Source: Flavipsychrobacter sp. (GTDB lineage Bacteria; Bacteroidota; Bacteroidia; Chitinophagales; Chitinophagaceae). From it: DNA of 64,000 bases. The notes beneath the pieces are model-generated. The model saw nothing but the letters and a program-made list of their open reading frames with translations, searched no databases and was not told the DNA's origin. Below are positions 43,956 to 52,232 of the stretch, in pieces; the first letter of the stretch is position 1; every line of letters starts with the position of its first letter. Location: positions 248,001 to 312,000 of the forward strand of contig JAEUVF010000008.1 in the NCBI GenBank assembly GCA_016787265.1, given 5' to 3'. Position numbers and translations under genes: made by a program.

Positions 43956-46900
43956 CTATAATTTCATGAATTTTCTGGTTGCAATTATTGTGTTGTTGCG
44001 TGGGTTGATCAGTTGTAAAAGATAATATCCTTTGCTTAGGCTGGATAAGTTTACCCGCGCCCCGCTAACTACTCCTGTTTGTTGCAATACTTCCGTTCCG
44101 ATTGCATTGTATACACGGATGCTTGCTGTATACAGGCCTGCTTGTTTAAAACGTATTGTCAAACTACTCTTCGCAGGATTAGGGTAAATAGCCAGTAGTT
44201 CATTGTTGTTATCAACTTCTATTACTCCTGTTCCAAAATATATATATGGCTGGGAAGCAGGTCCCGTGCATCCATCCCGGCTCACACGAACCGTGTACTT
44301 TCCATTTTGTAACGGCTTGTAAACCTGGGCGGTGGCACCTGTAATTATTTTATCTTCCAGGTACCATTGATTGCCTTCTGGTGATGAACTAATCAAATTA
44401 TTTTCATTGTCTTTGGTTATGTCAGGTGTTGGTGGAGCCGGACTAACATAAACGTTTATAGGGCGTGGACTTGTATACGTGACTCCATTCACTACTCCCT
44501 TTAAAGAATATTTCCCAGGTTCAGTTACAGTTAACGTTTGTCCTGTTGCCCCCGGAATCAGTATGTCATTTTTAAACCACTGATTTCCCTGTTTTAGATT
44601 AGACATCAATACCCTGCTCCCATTTGCGCACATACCAACGGATTTGCCATCAATATTATACGCTTCATTCATTCGGTTACGTACAATTTCAAATGCCATG
44701 GAATGATCGGAGATGACCATATCCATTTTTCCGTCATTGTCTATATCTGCTGCCTCAAGGAAAATATTACTAAATGTTGCTTGGTTAAAGAGGCCGGGCC
44801 TGAATGCCACATTGCCCGGTGTGCTGATGTTCTGGTGAAGTACGAGGGCTTCGTGCTTATAATCAAGTACTGCATAATCCAGTTTGCCATCACCGTCTAT
44901 ATCAACCAGATTTCCAAAGCTTCCGTAATTTGGATATGCTAATTCCTGTGCTTCAAACAGGGTTTGATTTTCAGCACTTTTGTTCAACAGGAAAGTATTC
45001 GTTTGTTTTCCCTCACTCCAGTTAATTAGTAAAATGTCCATGGCCCCGTCTCCATCAACATCGCCAGGTAAAATGTGCCGGATATAATTTTCGTAATACC
45101 CCTGGTAAATTCGGACTGGTGCCGCATAAGAGATACTGCCATTGGTAGAAGTGTTCCTGAGAAAAGCCAAACTAAAGGTGTCGTCCTCCCGCAACAGATC
45201 TGTTTTTCCATCATTATCCACATCCAAAGGCATCCCCACGGGCAGATCTGCGTTAATTCTTTCAAACTGTATATGTCCGGGTCCGGCACTGGTATTGCGA
45301 TAATGATGGACGCCATTTCCCATTACTAAAAAATCCAGCCGGCCATCCCCGTCAAAATCCAGCACTTCCAAAATACCGGCCCGTTCCATCACTTCCATCT
45401 CGCGTATATGCATGAAGGATAGAGAATCAGCAATAGCATTGTTTCTGAAAATATTTACTTCACCTGCAAAGCCATCATTTGAGACAGTGATAAGGTCCAG
45501 CCATCCGTCTCCGTCCAGATCCGCTGCCCGAGCTTTGAGATTATCATAACCAATTTCACCTTGCACCGGTATTTTTAGCAGCCCGCCAAATGCAATGCTA
45601 TCAGTGCTACTTTTATTCTGACGAAGTACCAGGCTGGTCATATCGTACGCACCGAAAATATCCAGCTTTCCATCTCTGTTAAAATCCGCTAATTGCAGAA
45701 AGCGAGGTTCCTGTTCCTGTTCCGTAATTAATATGGAGGGCCCCATTAACGTACTGTCAAATACTGTCCGGTCAGGATAAGTTACCGTAAAGCGCTGATT
45801 GGAACGCACCTGCAAACCGGTCTCAAGATTCATCACTTCAAGTGCATGCATGCCAGCGCCGGTTGGCACCTTTACCTGAAGCGTATTTTGCGTTGCGGTT
45901 ATCACTTCCGCCTCAACCTGTCCAAGCAAAACACGATTCTTCGCGGCATCCGAATTGAAATTGGATCCGGTAATGGTAATGCTTGATCCTGGAATTCCTG
46001 CCAATGGTTGTACAGACAATAGCTGCGGTGCTGGTGGCAACCTGAAGTTGAAGCCATTCCTGCTTACCCGTCGTACGGTAGTAACCCCCAGATCTCCCGT
46101 ATTGCCACCTCCCACTACAGCCCTGATTGCTGTGGGTGATAATATGCTAAAGGAAAGAGCGGGACTATTGCCAAAATCAACTCCCACTACATTCTGGAAA
46201 TTAGTTCCTGTTATTATTACTGTATCCTTTCTGCCGGCAGTTGTTGGGCTGAATGCTGTTATCACCGGCTGACCAATCCGGAATCCGGCTTTGCTACCCG
46301 TGCCGTAGGCATTTACAATGGTGATGGCTCCGGTATTACCCAGTCCTGGTTTAGCTTTTATTACCGTTGGTGAAACAACTTCATAGGCAACTGCCGGGGA
46401 GCCTCCAAATGAGACGGAACTTACTTCGATAAAATTGATTCCTGTAATGGTGACCACTACACCCGAATCAGCGATTTCCGGTGTAAAGGATTCGATGACC
46501 GGTGGTGCTGTAAAAGTGAAACCGGCCAGTTTTCCTGATCCGTAGGTGTTGATTACCTCAACTGCGCCACCTGCTCCTTTTCCAGTAATTGCTTCAATGG
46601 TACTGCTGTCAATAATAGTAAAGGAAGCTGCAGGTGTTCCTCCAAAATTCACAGCAGTGGCAGTACTGAAGTTATTACCCTTTATGATTATTTTGGTGCC
46701 TTCACCGGCTATTGCAGGATCAAATCCTTCCACACTGGGTACTACCACCTGGTTCTTATAAACGGATATATGTTCGGAATTAAAATTGGTGGTAATCACT
46801 TCAGGGAATCCATCCAGGTTCAAATCACCAATGGCTACCGCATAAGGTGAATTGCCATAATAGTCCACCTGATTGGTAAATACCCGGCCTTCCGGAACAT

Positions 46901-48176
46901 ATCCGTTCTGCAAAATCCGGAGAGTGCTAAAATAGGTTAGGGCTGCATCAATTTTGCCATCTCCATTGAGATCACCTGCTGCGGGGTGTTTGGGCAGGGT
47001 CAGGAACAGTTCTACAGGAGCAGTAGCCTGAAATTCCAATTTACCCACCGTGCTTTTGTTTCGGTGAACCCAAATAGAAGACCGGTGATTATTGGTTAAA
47101 ATGACATCGGGATTGCGGTCATTGGTATAATCTCCAACTGCAATTCCAAATGCTTCTTCCCCTGCAAAATACCTTACTTTATTGCCAAAACGGATCGTTG
47201 ATCCGGATGATTGATTACTAAAGACGGCATATGTGTTTGAATACTTGAAAGTAACAGCCAAATCAAATTTTCCATCTCCATCAAAATCGGCTGCCGTCAG
47301 GCAGTTCGGAGTCAGGTCTTCCCCGGTAGCCAGGTCTGTAATTCGCGTGAAGGAAAGGGTTCCTATGGTGCTATTATTCTGGTAGAGTGAAATTGTATTG
47401 GATAAAAAATTGGTAACAGCTATATCCATTTTTCCGTCATTATCGAAATCCGCAATGGTTACATCAAATGGACTATCGCCGCTTGTGAGCGTTTGTCTTG
47501 CAGCAAAACTGATTTGCCCCGGCTCACTTGTATTTCTGAATAACACAATCTTACTATCTGCTACGCTGGTGGTTACCAAATCCTGTTTGCCATCGCCATC
47601 CAGATCACCCGCTGCAATGCCATAGGCCATAACCTCTGTTGGTAAATCAATATTGGGTTGAAACTGAATTGTACCATCCCTGCTGCTATTTCTCAGGATG
47701 GAAACAGATGAAAGTTCGCCTCGTATACTGTAATTGTTAGCAGTAGCAAGGTCAGGTAATCCGTCTCCGTCAAAATCAGCTAGCGCCAGATCATTTGGTT
47801 TCAGGCCGGTTGGAAAATTTACGGCTGCCGCCAAAGAGTTATTAGATAGATTTCCCCCATTCGGAAAAGTTACATGAAATGGCATGCGGGAGGCAGCTGA
47901 CTTTCCTGCAACTGTAACCACAATAGGTTGATATGTTGCGCCCAATGGTACTTTTACCCGTAAACTGGTTGTAGTGGCAGTCAATACCTGGCCTTTTACC
48001 GCACCAAACCATACCAGATTGTTGGACAAACCCGGATCAAACCCGGTTCCGTTGATTACAATTTCTGTTCCTATTGGTCCGGTCTCCGGAGAAAAGCTTT
48101 GAATAAGAGGTTGTGATAAAACGGGGGTAGTCAGCAAAAGGGCTGACAGCATAAGGAGCGAGCGTAATTTACTCAT
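43956..48176 (-). CDS. Large T9SS-secreted protein with IPT/TIG and FG-GAP/VCBS repeats
   Basis: 1406 residues. Signal peptide about 1-21. An IPT/TIG domain (about 22-105) is followed by FG-GAP/VCBS repeats with Ca-binding DxDxDGxxD loops (DFDGDGLPDLATAN, DLDGDGKQDLVTT, DFDNDGKMDIAVT), three to four more IPT/TIG domains (~480-810), a second FG-GAP block (~830-1190), two Ig-like segments and a C-terminal T9SS type A signal (AIYPNPAKSSLTIRF ... SLSKGYYLLQL ... RKFMKL). It is exported through the type IX system and probably held at the cell surface as a calcium-stabilised adhesin-like or enzyme-presenting fibre. No catalytic domain was found. Confidence 0.93.
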   Translation of the reverse strand: MSKLRSLLMLSALLLTTPVLSQPLIQSFSPETGPIGTEIVINGTGFDPGLSNNLVWFGAVKGQVLTATTTSLRVKVPLGATYQPIVVTVAGKSAASRMPFHVTFPNGGNLSNNSLAAAVNFPTGLKPNDLALADFDGDGLPDLATANNYSIRGELSSVSILRNSSRDGTIQFQPNIDLPTEVMAYGIAAGDLDGDGKQDLVTTSVADSKIVLFRNTSEPGQISFAARQTLTSGDSPFDVTIADFDNDGKMDIAVTNFLSNTISLYQNNSTIGTLSFTRITDLATGEDLTPNCLTAADFDGDGKFDLAVTFKYSNTYAVFSNQSSGSTIRFGNKVRYFAGEEAFGIAVGDYTNDRNPDVILTNNHRSSIWVHRNKSTVGKLEFQATAPVELFLTLPKHPAAGDLNGDGKIDAALTYFSTLRILQNGYVPEGRVFTNQVDYYGNSPYAVAIGDLNLDGFPEVITTNFNSEHISVYKNQVVVPSVEGFDPAIAGEGTKIIIKGNNFSTATAVNFGGTPAASFTIIDSSTIEAITGKGAGGAVEVINTYGSGKLAGFTFTAPPVIESFTPEIADSGVVVTITGINFIEVSSVSFGGSPAVAYEVVSPTVIKAKPGLGNTGAITIVNAYGTGSKAGFRIGQPVITAFSPTTAGRKDTVIITGTNFQNVVGVDFGNSPALSFSILSPTAIRAVVGGGNTGDLGVTTVRRVSRNGFNFRLPPAPQLLSVQPLAGIPGSSITITGSNFNSDAAKNRVLLGQVEAEVITATQNTLQVKVPTGAGMHALEVMNLETGLQVRSNQRFTVTYPDRTVFDSTLMGPSILITEQEQEPRFLQLADFNRDGKLDIFGAYDMTSLVLRQNKSSTDSIAFGGLLKIPVQGEIGYDNLKARAADLDGDGWLDLITVSNDGFAGEVNIFRNNAIADSLSFMHIREMEVMERAGILEVLDFDGDGRLDFLVMGNGVHHYRNTSAGPGHIQFERINADLPVGMPLDVDNDGKTDLLREDDTFSLAFLRNTSTNGSISYAAPVRIYQGYYENYIRHILPGDVDGDGAMDILLINWSEGKQTNTFLLNKSAENQTLFEAQELAYPNYGSFGNLVDIDGDGKLDYAVLDYKHEALVLHQNISTPGNVAFRPGLFNQATFSNIFLEAADIDNDGKMDMVISDHSMAFEIVRNRMNEAYNIDGKSVGMCANGSRVLMSNLKQGNQWFKNDILIPGATGQTLTVTEPGKYSLKGVVNGVTYTSPRPINVYVSPAPPTPDITKDNENNLISSSPEGNQWYLEDKIITGATAQVYKPLQNGKYTVRVSRDGCTGPASQPYIYFGTGVIEVDNNNELLAIYPNPAKSSLTIRFKQAGLYTASIRVYNAIGTEVLQQTGVVSGARVNLSSLSKGYYLLQLINPRNNTIIATRKFMKL

Positions 48177-48199
48177 ACTCTCTAATATAATATCTTTGC
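48168..48199 (+). promoter_or_regulatory. Promoter of the phosphatase gene, abutting its start codon
   Basis: TTTA at 48168-48171, a 19-base spacer, then TATCTTTGC at 48191-48199, matching the Bacteroidota TTTG-N19-TAnnTTTGC layout with one mismatch. The ATG at 48203 is only 3 bases after the element, so transcription should begin at or just after the start codon, giving a leaderless mRNA. The left part overlaps the start of the divergent T9SS gene. Confidence 0.6.
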
Positions 48200-48202
48200 A
48201 GC

Positions 48203-48946
48203 ATGTTTTCTATTTTCAGCAGGAAAAGGAATTTTCCCGTTATTGATCTCTCCGGCATTGCTACCGATATGCATTCCCACCTGCTTCCCGGGATTGACGA
48301 TGGCTCACCCGATGTAAATACCAGTTTGCATTTAATAAAGGGATTACAGGAGCTCGGATTACAAAACTTTATTACCACTCCGCATATACTCTGGGATCTT
48401 TACAAGAATACGGATGAAACGATTGAACCGGCACGTCTTCAACTAAAGGAGGCTTTGCTTGCGGAGGGCAATCCGGCCCGCCTTTCCGCTGCCGCAGAAT
48501 ACATGATTGATGATTATTTTTCCGGTCTTCTTCAAAAAAAAGCAGCCCTTCGTTGCCTGAGAGGAAATTATGTGTTGGTTGAGTTCTCTTTTATCAACTT
48601 GCCGTTCGACTGGAAACAGGTTTTCTTTGATATGCAGATCCGGGGCTATCAGCCGGTTCTGGCACATCCGGAACGGTATCCTTATTTGTTTCAGAAAAAC
48701 ACCGTGCTGGAGGAAATCCTGGATATGGGTATCCTTTTACAGGTTAACCTGAACTCTCTTACCGGTTATTATGGGAAGGCCATCCTTCAACAGGCGCAGG
48801 TGCTGGTGAATAAGGGGGTGATTGCTTTCCTGGGATCCGACCTCCACCACGATCGGCACCTGGCAGCGCTCAGAAGCTCTTCCTCCCTGATGCCCGTTGT
48901 TCAGAAGGTGCTTGATTCAGGAAAGCTGCTGAACCCCTCCCTATAA
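48203..48946 (+). CDS. PHP-type protein-tyrosine phosphatase (YwqE/CpsB/Wzb-like)
   Basis: 247 residues. PHP-superfamily metal ligands: DMHSHLLPGIDDG near 22-34 (HxH), E in VEFSF, H in LAHPERYPYL near 153-162, and D-H in LGSDLHHDRH near 214-223. Enzymes of this type (CpsB, YwqE) dephosphorylate BY-kinases such as Wzc and so regulate polysaccharide length and output. The likely substrate is the kinase at 17.7 kb, although they are 28 kb apart. It is divergent from the T9SS gene across 26 bases and appears to be expressed from a leaderless promoter. Confidence 0.92.
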   Translation: MFSIFSRKRNFPVIDLSGIATDMHSHLLPGIDDGSPDVNTSLHLIKGLQELGLQNFITTPHILWDLYKNTDETIEPARLQLKEALLAEGNPARLSAAAEYMIDDYFSGLLQKKAALRCLRGNYVLVEFSFINLPFDWKQVFFDMQIRGYQPVLAHPERYPYLFQKNTVLEEILDMGILLQVNLNSLTGYYGKAILQQAQVLVNKGVIAFLGSDLHHDRHLAALRSSSSLMPVVQKVLDSGKLLNPSL

Positions 48947-48985
48947 GCCCAGGGTCCCAGAAGCCAAGGAGCCAGACAGGAGTAA

Positions 48986-49007
48986 GCAGGCTGTTAAGAC
49001 GCCTGTT
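48986..49007 (+). terminator. Possible weak terminator after phosphatase gene
   Basis: CAGGC and GCCTG arms (5 bp) with a 9-base loop, followed by TTT, located 40 bases after the stop. The stem is short and the T-run brief, so this is tentative. Confidence 0.3.
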
Positions 49008-49063
49008 TAACATACTGCCAGTATTTCCTCAACATTTTTTCCTGAAAACCGAACATTTATTAG

Positions 49064-49102
49064 TTTGTTTCTGTTTAATTATTTTAACTTTAATATTAAA
49101 CA
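49064..49102 (+). promoter_or_regulatory. merR promoter with operator-like inverted repeat
   Basis: TTTG at 49064-49067, 17-base spacer, TAACTTTA at 49085-49092 (one mismatch to TAnnTTTG). A perfect inverted repeat TGTTTAAT (49072-49079) and ATTAAACA (49095-49102), with 15 bases between arms, brackets the -7 element. The same arms and the same spacing occur at the ECF promoter (50047-50077). The position suggests repression, most simply autoregulation by the MerR protein. Confidence 0.6.
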
Positions 49103-49117
49103 AGGAAACCCAAGGTT

Positions 49118-49999
49118 ATGAATGCGTTTACCATTAAAGACCTTGAAAACTTATCAGGCATCAAGGCCCATACGATCCGGATCTGGGAACAGCGGTATAA
49201 TTTTTTAAAACCAGACCGCACGGAGACCAATATCCGGAAATATTCAAGTGATGAATTAAAGGCTGTATTGAATATTGCGTTGTTGAACAAGTACGGCTAT
49301 AAAATCTCACATATTGATAAAATGAGCCAGGAGGAGATCCGCGATCGGATTATTTCTCTGGGAAATATCCAGGCTCAGCAGGAAAGACTTGTGAATGAAC
49401 TGATCCAGCACATGGTGGATATGAATCTGGATGCTTTTGAGCAGGTATTGGATGAACATATCAGGGCCAGAACGATCGACAAAACCATCACCCAGATCAT
49501 CTTTCCTTTCCTTGAAAAGATCGGAATTTTATGGATGACCAATCATATTAATCCGGCCCAGGAACACCTGGTAACCAATATCATCCGGCAAAAACTGATT
49601 GTAGGAATTGAGGGAGCCTTCTCGCATGTAAAAGCCAGTCAAACCGGACTGCTCTTCCTGCCGGAAGGGGAGTATCATGAAGTGGGACTGTTGTATATGT
49701 ATTATCTGTTGAAGGGGAGAGGAATTAATGTGCTTTACCTGGGTGCCAATGTGCCACTGAAAGATGTGGAATTTGTAGCCAACCTCAAGAAGCCCGATTT
49801 CCTCTACACCCACCTGACTTCGGTAGCGCATAACTTCAATTTTGAGAAGTTTCTTACGAATTATCAGTTGCGTTGTCCGTCTCACACCATGGTGATTTCC
49901 GGTATGCTGGCCCAACAGTATAAAAAGAAAATCCCTGATAATGTGCGGTTTAAAAAGTCCCTTCCGGAAGTAATGGAATTCATCGCCGCAATTAAATAA
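49118..49999 (+). CDS. MerR-family regulator with B12-binding domain (CarH/LitR type)
   Basis: 293 residues. N-terminal MerR helix-turn-helix (FTIKDLENLSGIKAHTIRIWEQRY, about 4-27) and wing; a four-helix cap about 85-165 holding W139-x9-E149-H150, the adenosylcobalamin photosensor motif; then a B12-binding Rossmann domain with E185-x-H187-x-x-G190, where H187 is the expected cobalt ligand (consensus DxHxxG, so Asp is replaced by Glu). CarH-type proteins bind DNA as tetramers in the dark with adenosylcobalamin and fall off on illumination, switching on carotenoid genes. The ECF sigma factor and crt genes follow in the same direction. Light control here is inferred from the motifs. Confidence 0.9.
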   Translation: MNAFTIKDLENLSGIKAHTIRIWEQRYNFLKPDRTETNIRKYSSDELKAVLNIALLNKYGYKISHIDKMSQEEIRDRIISLGNIQAQQERLVNELIQHMVDMNLDAFEQVLDEHIRARTIDKTITQIIFPFLEKIGILWMTNHINPAQEHLVTNIIRQKLIVGIEGAFSHVKASQTGLLFLPEGEYHEVGLLYMYYLLKGRGINVLYLGANVPLKDVEFVANLKKPDFLYTHLTSVAHNFNFEKFLTNYQLRCPSHTMVISGMLAQQYKKKIPDNVRFKKSLPEVMEFIAAIK

Positions 50000-50026
50000 G
50001 TTTTAACAGAATCCGTTCCGGAATTC

Positions 50027-50077
50027 GTTGGTGAAACAATGATTTCTGTTTAAATTTGGATACCTAACAATTAAACA
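50027..50077 (+). promoter_or_regulatory. ECF sigma/carotenoid promoter with shared operator
   Basis: GTTG at 50027-50030, 20-base spacer, TAAATTTG at 50051-50058: a near-consensus Bacteroidota promoter. TGTTTAAA at 50047-50054 and ATTAAACA at 50070-50077 repeat the merR-promoter arms with the identical 15-base gap (one arm base differs). The left arm overlaps the -7 element, so a bound protein would block RNA polymerase. Confidence 0.62.
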
Positions 50078-50084
50078 TATAACC

Positions 50085-50582
50085 ATGTCTAACGTAGATT
50101 TTAATGAGATGCTGGTGGACAATGCGGAGTTTCTGCGCCCTTTCGCAATCACGTTGACCAGGGATAACGAGGCGGCACAGGACCTCTTTCAGGAAACCAT
50201 GTACAGGGCAATTGCCAACCGCGAGAAATACAATGTGGGAACGAATATTAAGGCATGGTTATATACGATCATGCGGAACATATTCATTAATAATTACCGC
50301 AGGAAAGCAAAACAGAATACCATATTCGATCATACGCCCAATGATTTTTTACTCGACTACAACCAGGTTACTACAGCCAATGCTGCTGAAGCCAATCTGA
50401 AAATGAAAGAGATTCATGGGTATATTCATAAACTTCCGGAAATCTTCCGCAATCCATTTCTGCTCTATTTTGATGGGTTTAAATATCATGAGATCGCCGA
50501 CATGCTGGGCGAACCTCTGGGTACCATCAAAAGCAGGATTCACTTTGCCAGAAAACTGCTGAAAGCGCAGATAGAGAGGTGA
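50085..50582 (+). CDS. ECF-type RNA polymerase sigma factor
   Basis: 165 residues. Region 2 about 10-75 (LTRDNEAAQDLFQETMYRAIANREKY, KAWLYTIMRNIFINNYRR) and region 4 about 105-160 (LPEIFRNPFLLYFDGFKYHEIADMLGEPLGTIKSRIHFARKLLK). No anti-sigma gene is adjacent; instead a MerR-B12 regulator lies upstream and crtI downstream. In light-induced carotenoid systems such a sigma factor can relay the MerR signal to crt promoters. A tandem-inverted 7-base array separates it from crtI. Confidence 0.92.
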   Translation: MSNVDFNEMLVDNAEFLRPFAITLTRDNEAAQDLFQETMYRAIANREKYNVGTNIKAWLYTIMRNIFINNYRRKAKQNTIFDHTPNDFLLDYNQVTTANAAEANLKMKEIHGYIHKLPEIFRNPFLLYFDGFKYHEIADMLGEPLGTIKSRIHFARKLLKAQIER

Positions 50583-50589
50583 GAAAAAG

Positions 50590-50748
50590 GTGAAAGGTGA
50601 AAGGTGAAAGGTGAAAAGTGAAAGGTGAAAAGTGAAAAGTGAAAAGTGAAAGGTGAAAGGAGCTATCGTATAAAATTTCTAACATTAAAAAATTAGTGGG
50701 GGCGTTACGTGAAAGAGTTATTTTCACCTTTCACCTTTCACCTTTCAC
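50590..50748. repeat. Tandem 7-base array with inverted counterpart (GTGAAAR / YTTTCAC)
   Basis: Ten perfect tandem units GTGAAA(G/A) occupy 50590-50659. After a 61-base interval that contains one more GTGAAAG (50709-50715), four reverse-complement units (TTTTCAC then three CTTTCAC) fill 50721-50748, ending 10 bases before the crtI ATG. The halves can pair into a long hairpin between the sigma gene and crtI. A further four reverse units lie at 53156-53183. Confidence 0.9.
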
Positions 50749-50758
50749 TTCCTCTTCC

Positions 50759-52225
50759 ATGCCTCAGGTCATCATCATCGGTGCCGGCTTCGCCGGTTTG
50801 TCTGCAGCCAGTTTTATGGCAAAAGCCGGCTGGAAAGTTATCGTGCTCGAAAAAAACGACCAGCCCGGTGGCAGAGCCCGGCAATGGAAAACCGGGGGGT
50901 TCACCTTTGATATGGGACCCTCCTGGTATTGGATGCCCGATGTGTTTGAACGTTACTTCCAGCAGTTTGGCAAATCCGTCAGCGATTATTATGAACTTGA
51001 CCGACTGGATCCTTCCTACCAGGTGGTATGGCCCAATGGGGTGATGGATATCCCGGCAGGATTACCCGCATTAAAAGAATTGTTCGAATCCATTGAGCCG
51101 GGTGCTGCCAATGCCCTGCAGCAATTTATGGATGAAGCTGCCTATAAATATAAAGTGGGTATACACAAACTGGTACATAAACCCGGCCAATCCATAACTG
51201 AATTCATCGATTGGGATCTAATGCGCGGAGTTTTCAAACTGGATGTTTTTACATCCATGCGTGCACATGTTCACAAATTTTTTAAAAATCCGCAACTAAG
51301 ATTGTTGATGGAATTTCCGGTGATCTTCCTTGGCGCCATGGCGGAAAATACACCCGCGCTATACAGCCTGATGAACTATGCGGATGTAGTCGGAGGTACC
51401 TGGTACCCCAAAGGCGGCATGTATTCCATTGTGAATGCCATGTATCAACTGGCGCTGGAACAGGGTGTGGAATTTCATTTCAATGAAGAAGTAAAAGAAA
51501 TCACCCTCCAACAGTCTCGTGTAACCGCTGTAAAAACGGATAAACAGATTTACCAGGCAGATGTGGTTATTGGTGGCGCGGATTATCATCATATTGAAAC
51601 TTCGCTATTGCCCGCAAGTCATCGTTCCTATTCAGATGCTTACTGGGATAGTCGCGTGATGGCGCCGAGTTGCCTGCTTTATTTTGTTGGATTAAACCGT
51701 AAGCTTTCTAACATTCATCATCATACGCTTTTTTTCGATACCCCTTTTGAAAGTCACGCTAAAGAAATCTACCAGGACCCGGCCTGGCCGGCAGACCCGC
51801 TTTTTTATATGAGTGCGGTTTCTGTTACTGATCCGGGATCAGCACCTCCGGGTTGTGAAAACTTATTCTTACTGATTCCTGTAGCCGCAGGATTAAAGGA
51901 CGATACCCCTGAAATCAGGGAGCATTATTTCAATGTATTGATGGACCGACTGGAAAAAAAACTGGGTCAGCCGGTTCGTGATGCGGTAATTGTAAAAAGA
52001 AGTTTTGCACATCGTGATTTTGAGCTGGATTATCATTCGTTTAAGGGAAATGCCTATGGACTGGCTAATACACTTAAACAAACTGCCATCTTAAAGCCTT
52101 CTTGTAGAAGTAAAAAGGTAAATAATCTCTATTATACCGGACAATTAACAGTTCCTGGTCCGGGTGTTCCCCCCAGCCTTATCAGTGGTGAACTGGTGGC
52201 TAAGGAAGTTATTCGGAATTTTTAG
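50759..52225 (+). CDS. crtI: Phytoene desaturase
   Basis: 488 residues from the ATG at 50759; the frame is open upstream, but only because the 7-base repeat is in frame. FAD-binding IIIGAGFAGLSAASFMAKAG at 4-23 is followed by EKNDQPGGRARQW and DMGPSWYWMP, and the C-terminal carotenoid-desaturase block YYTGQLTVPGPGVPPSLISG is intact. It desaturates phytoene to lycopene. The next gene, crtB, starts 7 bases later. Homologous ketolase/desaturase families (CrtN, CrtD) are the alternative; the position next to crtB favours CrtI. Confidence 0.95.
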   Translation: MPQVIIIGAGFAGLSAASFMAKAGWKVIVLEKNDQPGGRARQWKTGGFTFDMGPSWYWMPDVFERYFQQFGKSVSDYYELDRLDPSYQVVWPNGVMDIPAGLPALKELFESIEPGAANALQQFMDEAAYKYKVGIHKLVHKPGQSITEFIDWDLMRGVFKLDVFTSMRAHVHKFFKNPQLRLLMEFPVIFLGAMAENTPALYSLMNYADVVGGTWYPKGGMYSIVNAMYQLALEQGVEFHFNEEVKEITLQQSRVTAVKTDKQIYQADVVIGGADYHHIETSLLPASHRSYSDAYWDSRVMAPSCLLYFVGLNRKLSNIHHHTLFFDTPFESHAKEIYQDPAWPADPLFYMSAVSVTDPGSAPPGCENLFLLIPVAAGLKDDTPEIREHYFNVLMDRLEKKLGQPVRDAVIVKRSFAHRDFELDYHSFKGNAYGLANTLKQTAILKPSCRSKKVNNLYYTGQLTVPGPGVPPSLISGELVAKEVIRNF

Positions 52226-52232
52226 TTAACTT

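Noticed and set aside
48947..48985. Possible degenerate tandem repeat (CCAGAAG / CCAAGGAG / CCAGACAGG)
   Set aside because: Units are too irregular and too few to support a repeat call, although the location after a stop codon is similar to the real arrays.
50590..50748. Possible CRISPR array
   Set aside because: Units are 7 bases with no spacers, and the array inverts; there are no cas genes in the window.
50696..50758. GTG start for crtI at 50696
   Set aside because: The added residues are encoded by the CTTTCAC repeats; the FAD-binding motif starts right after the ATG at 50759.
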